Shown piece after piece: positions 1-8,251 of a DNA stretch of 45,834 nt. A program made the position numbers and the translations under genes. Under the pieces are notes generated by a model, which saw only the letters and a list, made by a program, of their open reading frames with translations, ran no database searches and was not told the DNA's origin. The number at the start of each line of letters is the position of its first letter. The first letter of the stretch is position 1. Origin of the DNA: Hyphomicrobiales bacterium (GTDB taxonomy: Bacteria > Pseudomonadota > Alphaproteobacteria > Rhizobiales > Beijerinckiaceae); the NCBI GenBank assembly GCA_028290125.1, contig JAQGKM010000185.1, positions 1-45,834 on the forward strand. Reading direction: 5' to 3'.

Positions 1-249
1 GCGCGGGGCTTCACGCTGCTGGGGAGCCTCGCGCTGCTGGGGGGCCTCGCGCTGGGGCGGAGCCTCGCGCTGCTGCGGCGCTTCGCGACGCTGCGGAGGG
101 CCACCGCGGCGGTCGCCGCCTTCAGGCTCAGCCTGCGCGAAACGAATGGCGGGACCCACGTCGGCGCGCGCGGCGGCGAGCGGAAGGGCGAGTGAAAGCA
201 GGGGGCCGGCCATGATGGTGCCGGCGAGAAGGAGATTTCGGGTCGTCAT
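1..249 (-). CDS. Secreted protein with QREAP repeats, N-terminal part (cut by left edge)
   Basis: An 83-codon open frame runs from the ATG at 249 off the left edge. It begins with a Sec signal peptide (MTTRNLLLAG, then a hydrophobic stretch, then LAAARA before the likely cleavage site). The mature part turns into a low-complexity run of tandem Gln-Arg-Glu-Ala-Pro units (PPQR, PQQREAP, PPQREAP) that continues to position 1. An AAGGA ribosome site lies five bases upstream and an exact EcfG promoter lies at 300-325. Some rhizobial OmpA-like envelope proteins carry such Pro/Gln/Arg-rich spacers before a C-terminal domain, so an envelope role is plausible. The defining domain would be outside the window and no family can be named safely. 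Confidence 0.65.
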   Translation of the reverse strand, partial: MTTRNLLLAGTIMAGPLLSLALPLAAARADVGPAIRFAQAEPEGGDRRGGPPQRREAPQQREAPPQREAPQQREAPQQREAPR

Positions 250-299
250 GTGCGTCCTTATCTGCAAGCCACGATGTCTTCAGACAGCTTGGCTCGGCC

Positions 300-325
300 A
301 ACGAAGGCCCGGGCGACAAGGTTCC
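300..325 (-). promoter_or_regulatory. EcfG-type promoter for the QREAP-repeat protein
   Basis: On the minus strand GGAAC (325-321) is followed after exactly 17 bases by CGTT (303-300), the alphaproteobacterial EcfG consensus. It ends 51 bases upstream of the start codon at 249. Confidence 0.75.
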
Positions 326-339
326 GCGAAACGAACCGA

Positions 340-633
340 TCAGGCGGCGATCGTCACCGTCTCGGAGTCGTAAACGAGGCGCAGCACGCCCGACCGGCCG
401 CAATCGCGCACCGGAACGCCACGATATTTCGAGCCAAAGGCTGGAAAGCGGCCAAGCGGTAGCGAAATTTCGACGAGACGAGCGCCCTTCAGGGCAGCCA
501 TGTCCACCGCCTTCGCGAGCAGGTCGCGAACGCCGGATTCATGCGTCGGGAGATCCGTCACAGTCACTGAGAGGCGGCCTCCCTGACCCGGGAGGGTCGC
601 GCGCAGCAAGCGATCTAGGTCCGACAACGTCAT
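340..633 (-). CDS. Hypothetical 97-aa protein under an EcfG promoter
   Basis: This 97-residue soluble protein has no signal peptide or membrane segment and no family I recognise. It opens with MTLSDLDRLLRATLP and carries a mixed alpha/beta pattern ending in a basic strand-rich tail (PVRDCGRSGVLRLVYDSE). It is supported as a real gene by an AAGGAG ribosome site seven bases before the ATG at 633 and by an exact EcfG promoter 39 bases upstream. The secreted QREAP-repeat gene follows on the same strand behind its own EcfG promoter, so both look like general stress response genes. Function unknown. Confidence 0.7.
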   Translation of the reverse strand: MTLSDLDRLLRATLPGQGGRLSVTVTDLPTHESGVRDLLAKAVDMAALKGARLVEISLPLGRFPAFGSKYRGVPVRDCGRSGVLRLVYDSETVTIAA

Positions 634-671
634 GGCTGAGCTCTCCTTGCCCCAAGGGTTAACAAAGCATC

Positions 672-697
672 AACGTAGGCTTGCCGCAATCGGTTCC
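672..697 (-). promoter_or_regulatory. EcfG-type promoter for the 97-aa protein
   Basis: Minus-strand GGAAC (697-693), 17-base spacer, CGTT (675-672). The start codon at 633 is 39 bases downstream. The rest of the 634-875 gap shows no other feature I can support. Confidence 0.8.
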
Positions 698-875
698 GCT
701 CAGGAAGGTAAACACAGTTAGATAAGTGGAAACAGATCGATGCGATTTATGAAGCATACATTTGCGCGATTCTGAACATACGCATTTGATTAAGACAATT
801 GCGGGATGATGAGACGTTCGCGAGAGACCGCCTGGCTCGCGAAAGTGTATTTCTCAGCGTTCCGGACTGCGTAAA

Positions 876-3023
876 ATGTCCCTCATAGTGATTGTCGACG
901 ACCGGGTCACCAACCGGAACATCTTCGCGAAGCTAGCGGCTTCGATCGAGGAAGATGTGACCGTGCAGACCTTCGGCGATCCCGATGAGGCGCTCGTCTG
1001 GCTGGAGGCGCAGTCTCCCGATCTCGTCATCACCGACTACAAGATGCCGCAGATGGACGGTGCGGAATTCATCCGCCGCTTCCGCGAGCTGCCGTCGTCG
1101 GTCGACGTGCCGGTCGTGGTCATTACCGTCTATGAGGAACGCAGCTTCCGTCTTCGCGCGCTGGAGGCCGGCGCGACCGACTTCCTGCACAGCCCCGTCG
1201 ACCACCATGAATTCATCACGCGCGCCCGCAATCTCCTGAAGCTGCACAAGCAGCAGGTGCTTCTCGCCAGCCGCGCATCGACGCTCGAACGCGAGCTCGA
1301 AAACTCCGAACGTTCCCGCGAACGCGCGCTGCGCGACAGCCGCGAGCGCCTGGCGCAGGTCATCGACACCCTGCCGGTCATGATCAGCGCCGCCGGCTAT
1401 GACGGGCGTCTGCTGTTCGTGAACGCCTACCAGATCGCCTTCGCGGGCGTCGATCCCTCGAACGTCATCGGCGAAAACGTCGCCGGGATTTTCGGCGACG
1501 ACCATGGCGCCCGCAGCCATTCGCTCGACCGCATGGTGTTCGAAACCGGCAAGCCGCTGCCGAGCTATGAAGAAGAAATCGTCGACCGCCATGGCGAGGC
1601 GCATGTCTTCGTGACGACGAAATCGCCGCTCAAGGACGCCAGCGAGGTTGTCGCCGGCGTGCTGACCTCGTCGCTCGACATCACGGCCCGCAAGCGCACT
1701 GAAGGTCACCTGCGCCATCTCGCGCACCACGATCCGCTCACCGATCTGCCGAACCGCACGCTGCTGCGCGAGCGCATGCGCCGCCTGATCGCGCGGGCGC
1801 GTCGCGGCGACCAGCCGTTCGCGCTGCATCTTCTCGATCTCGATGGCTTCAAGGCGGTCAACGATCTGCTCGGCCATTCCACGGGCGACCGCTTCATCAA
1901 GACGGTGGGCGAGCGGCTGCGCAACGCGATCCGTCCCGACGACACGCTGGCCCGTCTCGGCGGCGACGAATTCGCGATCCTGCAGTCGCAGGTCAACTCC
2001 ACCGAAGACATCGAGGAATTCGCGCGCCGTATCCTCGAGACGGTTTCCGAAACCTCGGACTTCGAGGATTCCGGCCTTCGCACCACGGCGAGCATCGGCA
2101 TCGCGATCCATCCCGACGATGGCCTCGACGGCGAGGATCTGCTGAAGAACGCCGACTTGGCCATGTATCGCGCGAAAGCCGAGCAGGGGAACCACTTCTG
2201 CTTCTACGCCGCGGACATGCAGGCCCGCGCGCGCAACGAGGCGCTGCTCGATGGCGAACTGCGCCGCGCGTCCGAGAACAACGAATTCGTGCTCTACTAC
2301 CAGCCGCAGGTCGACCTCGCGAGCGGCGAGATCGTCGGCGCCGAGGCGTTGCTGCGCTGGAATCGCCCGGGCGTCGGCATTGTCGGTCCCGGCGTCTTCC
2401 TGCCGCGCGCGGAAGAGAACGGCCTCATCGTTCCGATCAACGAATGGGTGCTGCGCGAGGCCTGCCGCGAGGCGAAGAGCTGGCAGCGCATGGGGCTCCG
2501 GCCAGTGCGCGTCGGCGTCAACCTGTCGCCGGTCCAGTTCCGCAAGCGCCGCATGCCTCTGCTGATCGCGCAGATCCTCGGCGAGACGGGGCTCGACCCC
2601 AACCGGCTCGATCTCGAACTGACGGAGAGCATCGTCGTCGGCGATTTCGACGCTGTCGCGCAGGATCTTCAGCAATTGCTCGATCTCGGCGTGCACATCT
2701 CGATCGACGATTTCGGCACCGGCTATTCGTCGCTCAGCTACGTCAAGAAATTCCCGGTCGATCGCCTCAAGATCGACCAGAGCTTCGTGCGCAATCTCAC
2801 CACCGACGGCAACGACGCCGCGATCATTCGCGCCATCGTGACGCTCGGTCACAGCCTCAACCTCAGCGTCGTGGCCGAGGGTGTAGAGACCGCCGAACAG
2901 CTCGCGCGTCTTCGCGCCGAAGGCTGCGACGAAGTGCAGGGCTATTATTTCGGACGCCCGATGCCGGCTGCGGATTTCATCGCGATGCTGCGGCAGGATC
3001 CGCCGCTCGCCGCCACGGCCTGA
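876..3023 (+). CDS. Rpf-associated response regulator: REC-PAS-GGDEF-EAL cyclic-di-GMP enzyme
   Basis: This 715-aa cytoplasmic regulator has four parts: a receiver (about 1-125), a short coiled coil (130-160), a PAS domain (about 158-272), a GGDEF cyclase (about 280-440), and an EAL phosphodiesterase (about 455-705). The receiver keeps D8/D9, acceptor D54 and T84, but the usual Lys before Pro is Ser (FLHSPVD, S106). The cyclase has an intact GGDEF (362-366) and an RxxD inhibitory site five residues before it (R353-D356). The EAL domain retains [23 protein letters not shown] and AEGVE, so both activities look possible. Three bases separate it from the RpfC-like kinase downstream, so they form an operon and it is the likely phosphorelay output, in the place RpfG (HD-GYP) holds in Xanthomonas. 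The receiver itself resembles RpfG-type receivers. Confidence 0.9.
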   Translation: MSLIVIVDDRVTNRNIFAKLAASIEEDVTVQTFGDPDEALVWLEAQSPDLVITDYKMPQMDGAEFIRRFRELPSSVDVPVVVITVYEERSFRLRALEAGATDFLHSPVDHHEFITRARNLLKLHKQQVLLASRASTLERELENSERSRERALRDSRERLAQVIDTLPVMISAAGYDGRLLFVNAYQIAFAGVDPSNVIGENVAGIFGDDHGARSHSLDRMVFETGKPLPSYEEEIVDRHGEAHVFVTTKSPLKDASEVVAGVLTSSLDITARKRTEGHLRHLAHHDPLTDLPNRTLLRERMRRLIARARRGDQPFALHLLDLDGFKAVNDLLGHSTGDRFIKTVGERLRNAIRPDDTLARLGGDEFAILQSQVNSTEDIEEFARRILETVSETSDFEDSGLRTTASIGIAIHPDDGLDGEDLLKNADLAMYRAKAEQGNHFCFYAADMQARARNEALLDGELRRASENNEFVLYYQPQVDLASGEIVGAEALLRWNRPGVGIVGPGVFLPRAEENGLIVPINEWVLREACREAKSWQRMGLRPVRVGVNLSPVQFRKRRMPLLIAQILGETGLDPNRLDLELTESIVVGDFDAVAQDLQQLLDLGVHISIDDFGTGYSSLSYVKKFPVDRLKIDQSFVRNLTTDGNDAAIIRAIVTLGHSLNLSVVAEGVETAEQLARLRAEGCDEVQGYYFGRPMPAADFIAMLRQDPPLAATA

Positions 3024-3026
3024 GCC

Positions 3027-5546
3027 ATGTCAGGCACGTCCCGTCACGGCAAGCGCTCTCGCCTGTCGCGCCTCATCGCCATGCTTGAAGCACGGCCCGA
3101 CTCCGAACACGAGCTGACGCTGAGCCGGCTCGCGCTCAGCCTCATCGCATTCTTGTGCCTGTTTGCCGGATATCTGCGCGGCGGCGCCGGACAGCAGTCG
3201 CTGCTGGAAGAGATCGGTCTCTACTTCCTGCTGTTCACCGGCGTCACCATCGCGCTGTTTGCGCATCTGTGCTGGAGGCCCGGCGTTTCTGTGATGCGGC
3301 GCCTGATCGGCATTCCGCTCGACATCGGCGGCGTCGCCTATCTCATGCACCGCGGTGACGAACTCACCGCCTTCACCTATCCGATCTTTCTCTGGGCCAT
3401 CTTCGGCAACGGCTTCCGGTTTGGCGTCAACTACCTGTTCGTCGCCGCGGGCGTCGGCTTCGCGTGTTTTCTTGCCGTCATCACGACGACGCCGTTCTGG
3501 AGCGAAAACCGCGAATTGAGCGGCGGCCTGCTCGCCGGCATCGTCATCCTGCCGATCTATGTCTCGATCCTGATCCGCCGTCTGTCGGAAGCCAAGCGCC
3601 AGGCCGAGGCGGCGAGCCGCGCCAAGAGCCTCTTCCTCGCCTCGATCAGCCACGAATTGCGGACGCCGCTCAACGCGGTCATCGGCCTCAGCGACATGCT
3701 CGTCGGCGGCGGGCTCGACCGCAAGCAGTCGGACATGGCGCGCACGATTGGCCGCTCGGGCCGCTCGCTCCTGTCGCTGATCAACTCGCTGCTCGACGTG
3801 TCGCGCATGGAGCTCGGCAAGAAGCCGCAGATGGGCGCCTTCGACCTGCATGCGCTGCTGCGCGACATTCGCAGCATGTTGTCCGTTCAGGCGACCGGGA
3901 AGGGCATCCGGCTCGCCCTGCACATCGATCCCGCTTTGCCGCGCCAGATCGTCGGCAGCACGCGGCACTTCGAAGAAGTGCTCATCAACCTCGCCGGCAA
4001 CGCCGTCAAATTCACCTCGCATGGCTACGTGCTGATCGAGGCGAAACTCGTCGGCTCCGAATTGCAGGGCGCGCATCGCATGCGCTTCGAGGTCACCGAC
4101 ACCGGCATCGGCATCGCGCCCGAGGCGCAGGCGGTCATTTTCGAGAGCTTCACGCAGGCCGACGAAACCATCATCGACCGCTTCGGCGGCACCGGCCTTG
4201 GCCTGTCGATCGCGCGCCAGCTCGTCGAGGCGCACGGCGGCGAGATCGGCGTCATCAGCGAAGTCGGCAAGGGCTCGACTTTCTGGTTCGAGATGGAGGC
4301 CGGCATCGGCGAGGTTCGCGCCGACCAGGACGCGTCGGATTACGACGCGCAGATCTTCACGCTCGATCCCGCGATGGTCGCCAAGGTGCAGGCGTCAGGC
4401 TGTGCGACGCAGGGCGTCCACACACTTGAAGCGCTCTTCGACATGTTGCGGCAGGAGCCGACCACGCCGCAAATCGTGTTGATCGACGAGCGCATGATCG
4501 AAGCCGATCGCCGCAACGTTCTTTCGGCGCTCGATCATGCAGAGGCTTCGCCGGCGCGCACGTGCCTGCTGGTCAGCGCCGATCCTGGCCGGGTCGAGCG
4601 CGACGTGCGCCGCCGCTTCCACAGCATCCTGCCGGCGCAGCTCGACGCAGCGGCGCTGCGGCACATGTTGCATCTCGCGGCTGCGGGCGAGTGCGAGCCC
4701 GATGCACCTCTCGTGATCGCGCCGGTGTCGCGTCCACTCGATATTCTCGTCGCCGAGGACAATCGCACGAACCAGATGGTCATCGCCCAGATCCTGGCGC
4801 GGGGCGGCCATCGCACCACCATGGTGGACAATGGCGACAAGGCGGTCGACGCCTTGCTGCAGGACACGTTCGACCTCGTGCTGATGGACATCAACATGCC
4901 CGTGATGAACGGGCTCGACGCCTCGAAATTCTATCAGTTCGCCATGCTCGGCCAGAAGGCGACGCCGATCATCGCGCTGACCGCCGATGCGACGCCCGAA
5001 ACCGCCGCAAAATGCCGTGAAGCCGGGATGGCCGATTGCCTGAACAAGCCGATCGAGGCGAATGCGCTGCTGTCTGTCGTGGCGAAATACGCCGCCATGT
5101 CGGAGCCGCGCGACGTTCCTGCGCCCGCGCAAGAAGCGCCGCCGACTGCGCCCGCCGCGCTGGCGGCGATGCCGGCGGCTGCCTCGATCGTGGAAGATCC
5201 GGTCGAGACCGGTCCGCTCGATCCCCGCGCGCTGCGTGATCTTGAAACGCTGGGCGGCGCGGATTTCGTCACCGAGATCGTCACCCAATTCGTCGCCGAT
5301 GCTGCGGGCGTGCTGCAGCGGCTGGCCGAGTCCGTCGCCGAGCAGGATGTCGACGGCTTCCGCGATCATGCGCATGCCCTGCGCTCCTGCGCCGCCAATG
5401 TCGGCGCGCAGGCGGTCTACAAGATGTGCCTCGACCTGCGCGCCATCGAGGCGCACGAGCTGGCCGCCGATGGCGAGCGGCACGTGCGCGAACTCGAGAC
5501 ACGCTTCGAGCAGGCGCGCGCGGCTCTCGCCGACCACGTCGCCTGA
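3027..5546 (+). CDS. rpfC: RpfC-like hybrid sensor histidine kinase for DSF
   Basis: This 839-aa hybrid kinase starts with a short basic N-terminus and an Asp-Ser-Glu triplet (D25-S26-E27) just before a five- or six-span membrane sensor (about 33-185). HisKA follows with H209 in SHELRTP, then HATPase with N325, DTGIGI and GGTGLGLS. A degenerate receiver-like segment (about 440-550) comes next, then a full receiver (D578, acceptor D621, K674) and a C-terminal Hpt domain with H783 in HAHALRS. The order sensor-kinase-receiver-Hpt and sensor motifs such as RRLIGI-LD and GNGFRFG-NYL match my memory of Xanthomonas RpfC, which is about 726 aa; the extra length is the pseudo-receiver and linkers. The gene is coupled to the GGDEF-EAL regulator and lies tail to tail with rpfF, one base apart. 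It probably senses a DSF-family fatty acid. Confidence 0.85.
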   Translation: MSGTSRHGKRSRLSRLIAMLEARPDSEHELTLSRLALSLIAFLCLFAGYLRGGAGQQSLLEEIGLYFLLFTGVTIALFAHLCWRPGVSVMRRLIGIPLDIGGVAYLMHRGDELTAFTYPIFLWAIFGNGFRFGVNYLFVAAGVGFACFLAVITTTPFWSENRELSGGLLAGIVILPIYVSILIRRLSEAKRQAEAASRAKSLFLASISHELRTPLNAVIGLSDMLVGGGLDRKQSDMARTIGRSGRSLLSLINSLLDVSRMELGKKPQMGAFDLHALLRDIRSMLSVQATGKGIRLALHIDPALPRQIVGSTRHFEEVLINLAGNAVKFTSHGYVLIEAKLVGSELQGAHRMRFEVTDTGIGIAPEAQAVIFESFTQADETIIDRFGGTGLGLSIARQLVEAHGGEIGVISEVGKGSTFWFEMEAGIGEVRADQDASDYDAQIFTLDPAMVAKVQASGCATQGVHTLEALFDMLRQEPTTPQIVLIDERMIEADRRNVLSALDHAEASPARTCLLVSADPGRVERDVRRRFHSILPAQLDAAALRHMLHLAAAGECEPDAPLVIAPVSRPLDILVAEDNRTNQMVIAQILARGGHRTTMVDNGDKAVDALLQDTFDLVLMDINMPVMNGLDASKFYQFAMLGQKATPIIALTADATPETAAKCREAGMADCLNKPIEANALLSVVAKYAAMSEPRDVPAPAQEAPPTAPAALAAMPAAASIVEDPVETGPLDPRALRDLETLGGADFVTEIVTQFVADAAGVLQRLAESVAEQDVDGFRDHAHALRSCAANVGAQAVYKMCLDLRAIEAHELAADGERHVRELETRFEQARAALADHVA

Positions 5547-5547
5547 A

Positions 5548-6531
5548 TCAGCTCTTTTCGAGCCGGCGGCGCTGCGCGATGGCGAGCCGCTCCATCTTGC
5601 GCAGGTCGCCGTCCTCCAGCTGCATGGCGGTGTCGACCCAGATCTCGGTGATCTTCTGCAACTCCGCAAAGGTCACCGGGGCGACGCAGCGCTTGGCGCG
5701 GCTGAGCGCATGATGCAGGCGGTACTTCGCCGCGCCGCCGCCCATCAGCTTGCGCACCTCCGCCTCGCCCTGTCCGTCCTCGGCCAGCACGTCGACGACG
5801 CCCATTTCGTAGAGCTCGGTCGCGGTGTAGATCTTGCCGCTCAGGATCATGCGCTCGGCCTTCGCCATGCCGATCTTGCGGGCGAGCAGGCTGAAGGCGC
5901 CCATGCCCGGGAACAGGTTGAACAGAACCTCGGGCAGGCCCATGCGGGCCTTTTTCTCCGCCACCACGATCTGGAACGACAGCGCGCCTTCGAACCCACC
6001 GCCGAGCGCATCGCCCTGCACGAGACCGATGGTGACGACCGGGGTCTCGAAGCCGACCGCCATGTTGAACGACACGTCGCAACAATCGATGGCGTAGGCC
6101 ATCAGCCGGTCGCGATTTTTCGTGCGGATCGAGTCGACGAAATAGCCGAGGTCGCCGCCCAGATTGTAGATGCCGCGCAGGCGCGAGGCGCCGACGAAAT
6201 AGCGCAGGCCGCCGCCGGGCGGCTGGCCGCCCATGTGGTTGGCGATCGCCCGCCGCAGCGAGATCAGCTCACCCAGCATGGAGGGCGTAAAGCTCGGTGG
6301 CCCGTTCGGCCGCATGAAGCACCACAGCGCAGCCGTTGACCCGTCGAGCTCGATGTCGAGCTCGCGGTATCCGCCCGGTGGGAAGTGCAACCCGCAAACG
6401 TCCTGCGTCTCCGGCGCAACTGGCCGATAGACGCGATCCCGTGAAATTGCTGGATTGAATAAAGAGACAGAACTGCCAACGACCGGGGCAGGCCCAGGTC
6501 CAGCCCCGAGGGGCAAATCGAAATACGCCAT
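5548..6531 (-). CDS. rpfF: RpfF-like DSF synthase (crotonase fold)
   Basis: This 327-aa enoyl-CoA hydratase/isomerase family protein has the hallmarks of RpfF, which makes cis-2-unsaturated fatty acid signals (DSF) from acyl-ACP. The crotonase core contains NLGGDLGYF, LVQGDALGGGFEGALS and MGLPEVLFNLFPGMGAFS. The two glutamates, E181 in GGGFE and E201 in GLPE, are 20 residues apart, as are the catalytic pair in Xanthomonas RpfF (E141/E161). An N-terminal extension of about 40 residues is longer than usual. I chose the ATG at 6531 over a GTG two codons earlier because GGGAG sits at proper spacing only for the ATG. The gene converges on the RpfC-like kinase operon, the same geometry as rpfF versus rpfGHC in Xanthomonas. 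No RpfB-type acyl-CoA ligase is seen nearby. Confidence 0.85.
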   Translation of the reverse strand: MAYFDLPLGAGPGPAPVVGSSVSLFNPAISRDRVYRPVAPETQDVCGLHFPPGGYRELDIELDGSTAALWCFMRPNGPPSFTPSMLGELISLRRAIANHMGGQPPGGGLRYFVGASRLRGIYNLGGDLGYFVDSIRTKNRDRLMAYAIDCCDVSFNMAVGFETPVVTIGLVQGDALGGGFEGALSFQIVVAEKKARMGLPEVLFNLFPGMGAFSLLARKIGMAKAERMILSGKIYTATELYEMGVVDVLAEDGQGEAEVRKLMGGGAAKYRLHHALSRAKRCVAPVTFAELQKITEIWVDTAMQLEDGDLRKMERLAIAQRRRLEKS

Positions 6532-6555
6532 TCCCACTCTCCCGCCGCCGCGAGT

Positions 6556-6569
6556 TGCGCATCTGCGCA
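6556..6569. promoter_or_regulatory. Palindrome TGCGCA-TC-TGCGCA before rpfF
   Basis: A perfect 6-bp inverted repeat with a 2-bp spacer lies 25-38 bases upstream of the rpfF start, where it would sit in the 5' leader or promoter. It could be an operator or chance in GC-rich DNA. Confidence 0.3.
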
Positions 6570-6603
6570 GGAGTTAAGGTAAATGGATTTTAATGATTGT
6601 GTA

Positions 6604-6632
6604 CCATTAAGTTACAAAAGGTTACGTAATGG
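6604..6632. promoter_or_regulatory. Imperfect inverted repeat upstream of rpfF, candidate operator
   Basis: CCATTAAGTTAC (6604-6615) and GTTACGTAATGG (6621-6632) form a dyad with 10 of 12 positions paired around a 5-bp centre (AAAAG). It lies about 75 bases upstream of the rpfF start in an unusually AT-rich stretch. It lacks the GC stem and U-run of a terminator for the MFS gene upstream, so a transcription-factor site is the better reading. Confidence 0.4.
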
Positions 6633-6751
6633 TTAATTCGACTGTACCTGCCGCTGCGTCAGATTTCGAATAGCCTCGGAGTTGAAGAAGCACACCAAAG
6701 ACTTGGCTCCGATCTATCGCCCATTATAGGCAACTAGACCCGAATCAGGCG

Positions 6752-8218
6752 TCACGGATCCTCGTGGGTTTCCCGCAGTGGCTTTTCTTCCATGCGCGCC
6801 AGGAAGACCAGCGACAGGGCGAGCGACCCTCCTGCAATAAGGAACAGCAGGTCGAACCCGCGCGACAGGCCGGCGACATTCTGGTTGGCGGCCCGCAGCA
6901 GCAGATCATGCGCGGCGCCGCGCGGCGCGCCCGACAGGCCGATCAGGATGGTGCCGAATGCCGCCACCGCGAAGGCGCTGCCGAGCTGCCGGAGGAAGTT
7001 GAGCAGGGCCATCGTGGTGCCCATCTCATGGCGCGGGACGGCGTTCTGCAGGGCCGTGGTGGTCACCGGCAGCATGGTGCCCAGACCCATCGAAAGCGCC
7101 GCGAGCAGCGCTTCCACGACCAGGAAGGGCAGGCTGCGGGCGAACAGCCACAGCAGCAGGGTCGCGGCGATGGCGATCGCCAGACCGATCATCGGCGGGC
7201 GCTTGTAGCTGCCGGCCCGCGCCATCAGCCGACCGGTGATCATGGCGCCGAGCGTCGTTCCGACCACCAGCGGCACCAGCGCGAGGCCGGCATGGTCGGC
7301 GCTGAAGCCGAGCACCACCTCGAAATAGATCGGCAGGTAGACGATCAGCCCGATCAGCACGCTCATGGCGAAACAGACAGAAATCACGCCGTTGAAGACG
7401 ATGCCGTTCGACAGCACCGAGATCGGGATCAGCGGCTCGCGCGCAGTCCGCAGGCGCACGACGAGCCCCGCCACCAGCACGACAGACAGGACGCCGAGCG
7501 CGAGGATGATGGGCGAGGTCCAGTCGTAACGCACGCCGCCCCAGTTGAGCGCCAGCATGGTGGTGACCGACATGCCGACCAGCAGCGCCGCGCCGATCAG
7601 GTCGAGCTCGTGCGGGCGCTCGTGCCGCGGCAGCCGCTTCAGCTTCGAGTTCGTCATAAAGTACGCGAGAGCGCCGAGCGGCAGGTTGATCCAGAAGATC
7701 ATCGACCAATGCGTATATTCAGCGAAGAAGCCGCCGATGATCGGTCCGCCGAGGCCTGCCGCCAGCCAGGTTGTCTGGATGTAGGCCTGGTATTTCGGGC
7801 GCTGCTTGGGCGGGATGATGTCGCCCACAATGGTCTGCGTCAGCGCGATCAATCCGCCGCCGCCCAGTCCCTGGAAGCCGCGCGCCAGCGCGAGCGCGAG
7901 CATGGTCGGCGCCAGCGCGCAGGCGACCGAGCCGAGAATGAACAGACCAATCGACAGGAGAAGCATGGGCCGGCGGCCGTGAATGTCGGCGAGCTTGCCG
8001 TAGAGCGGCGTCACCGCGGTCGAAACCAGCAGATAGGCGGTGACGACCCAGGGCAGCGTCTCGACGTCGCCGAGCGTCCGGCCGAGCGTCGGCATGGCAG
8101 GCGCCACGATGGTCTGGTCGAGCGCACCCATGAACTGGGCGACCATCAGTCCGCTCATGATGGAAATGATTTCGCGGCGGCTCAGCGTGTCTGAGCTCGC
8201 CGTTTCGGAAACGGACAT
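6752..8218 (-). CDS. MFS drug efflux transporter, DHA2 (EmrB/QacA) type
   Basis: This 488-aa integral membrane protein probably has 14 spans. It has the DHA2 first-helix signature (ALDQTIVAPAMPTLG), motif A between helices 2 and 3 (GKLADIHGRRP), and a motif C-like segment around GLGGPIIGGFF. DHA2 carriers use proton antiport to expel drugs, dyes and sometimes fatty acids or other metabolites; the substrate here cannot be read from sequence. It lies upstream of rpfF on the same strand but about 220 bases away with a separate AT-rich promoter region, so co-transcription is not shown. A role in exporting a signal is possible but speculative. The ATG at 8218 has no strong ribosome site. Confidence 0.9.
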   Translation of the reverse strand: MSVSETASSDTLSRREIISIMSGLMVAQFMGALDQTIVAPAMPTLGRTLGDVETLPWVVTAYLLVSTAVTPLYGKLADIHGRRPMLLLSIGLFILGSVACALAPTMLALALARGFQGLGGGGLIALTQTIVGDIIPPKQRPKYQAYIQTTWLAAGLGGPIIGGFFAEYTHWSMIFWINLPLGALAYFMTNSKLKRLPRHERPHELDLIGAALLVGMSVTTMLALNWGGVRYDWTSPIILALGVLSVVLVAGLVVRLRTAREPLIPISVLSNGIVFNGVISVCFAMSVLIGLIVYLPIYFEVVLGFSADHAGLALVPLVVGTTLGAMITGRLMARAGSYKRPPMIGLAIAIAATLLLWLFARSLPFLVVEALLAALSMGLGTMLPVTTTALQNAVPRHEMGTTMALLNFLRQLGSAFAVAAFGTILIGLSGAPRGAAHDLLLRAANQNVAGLSRGFDLLFLIAGGSLALSLVFLARMEEKPLRETHEDP

Positions 8219-8251
8219 GGCGTTCCTGACGCGGGGGGAATGTCCCTGTTT

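Noticed and set aside
933-2852. Long open frame antisense to the GGDEF-EAL regulator (639 codons).
   Set aside because: Arg/Asp/Glu/Ala-rich translation with no domain; the sense strand encodes complete REC, PAS, GGDEF and EAL motifs. Third-position GC bias produces such shadows.
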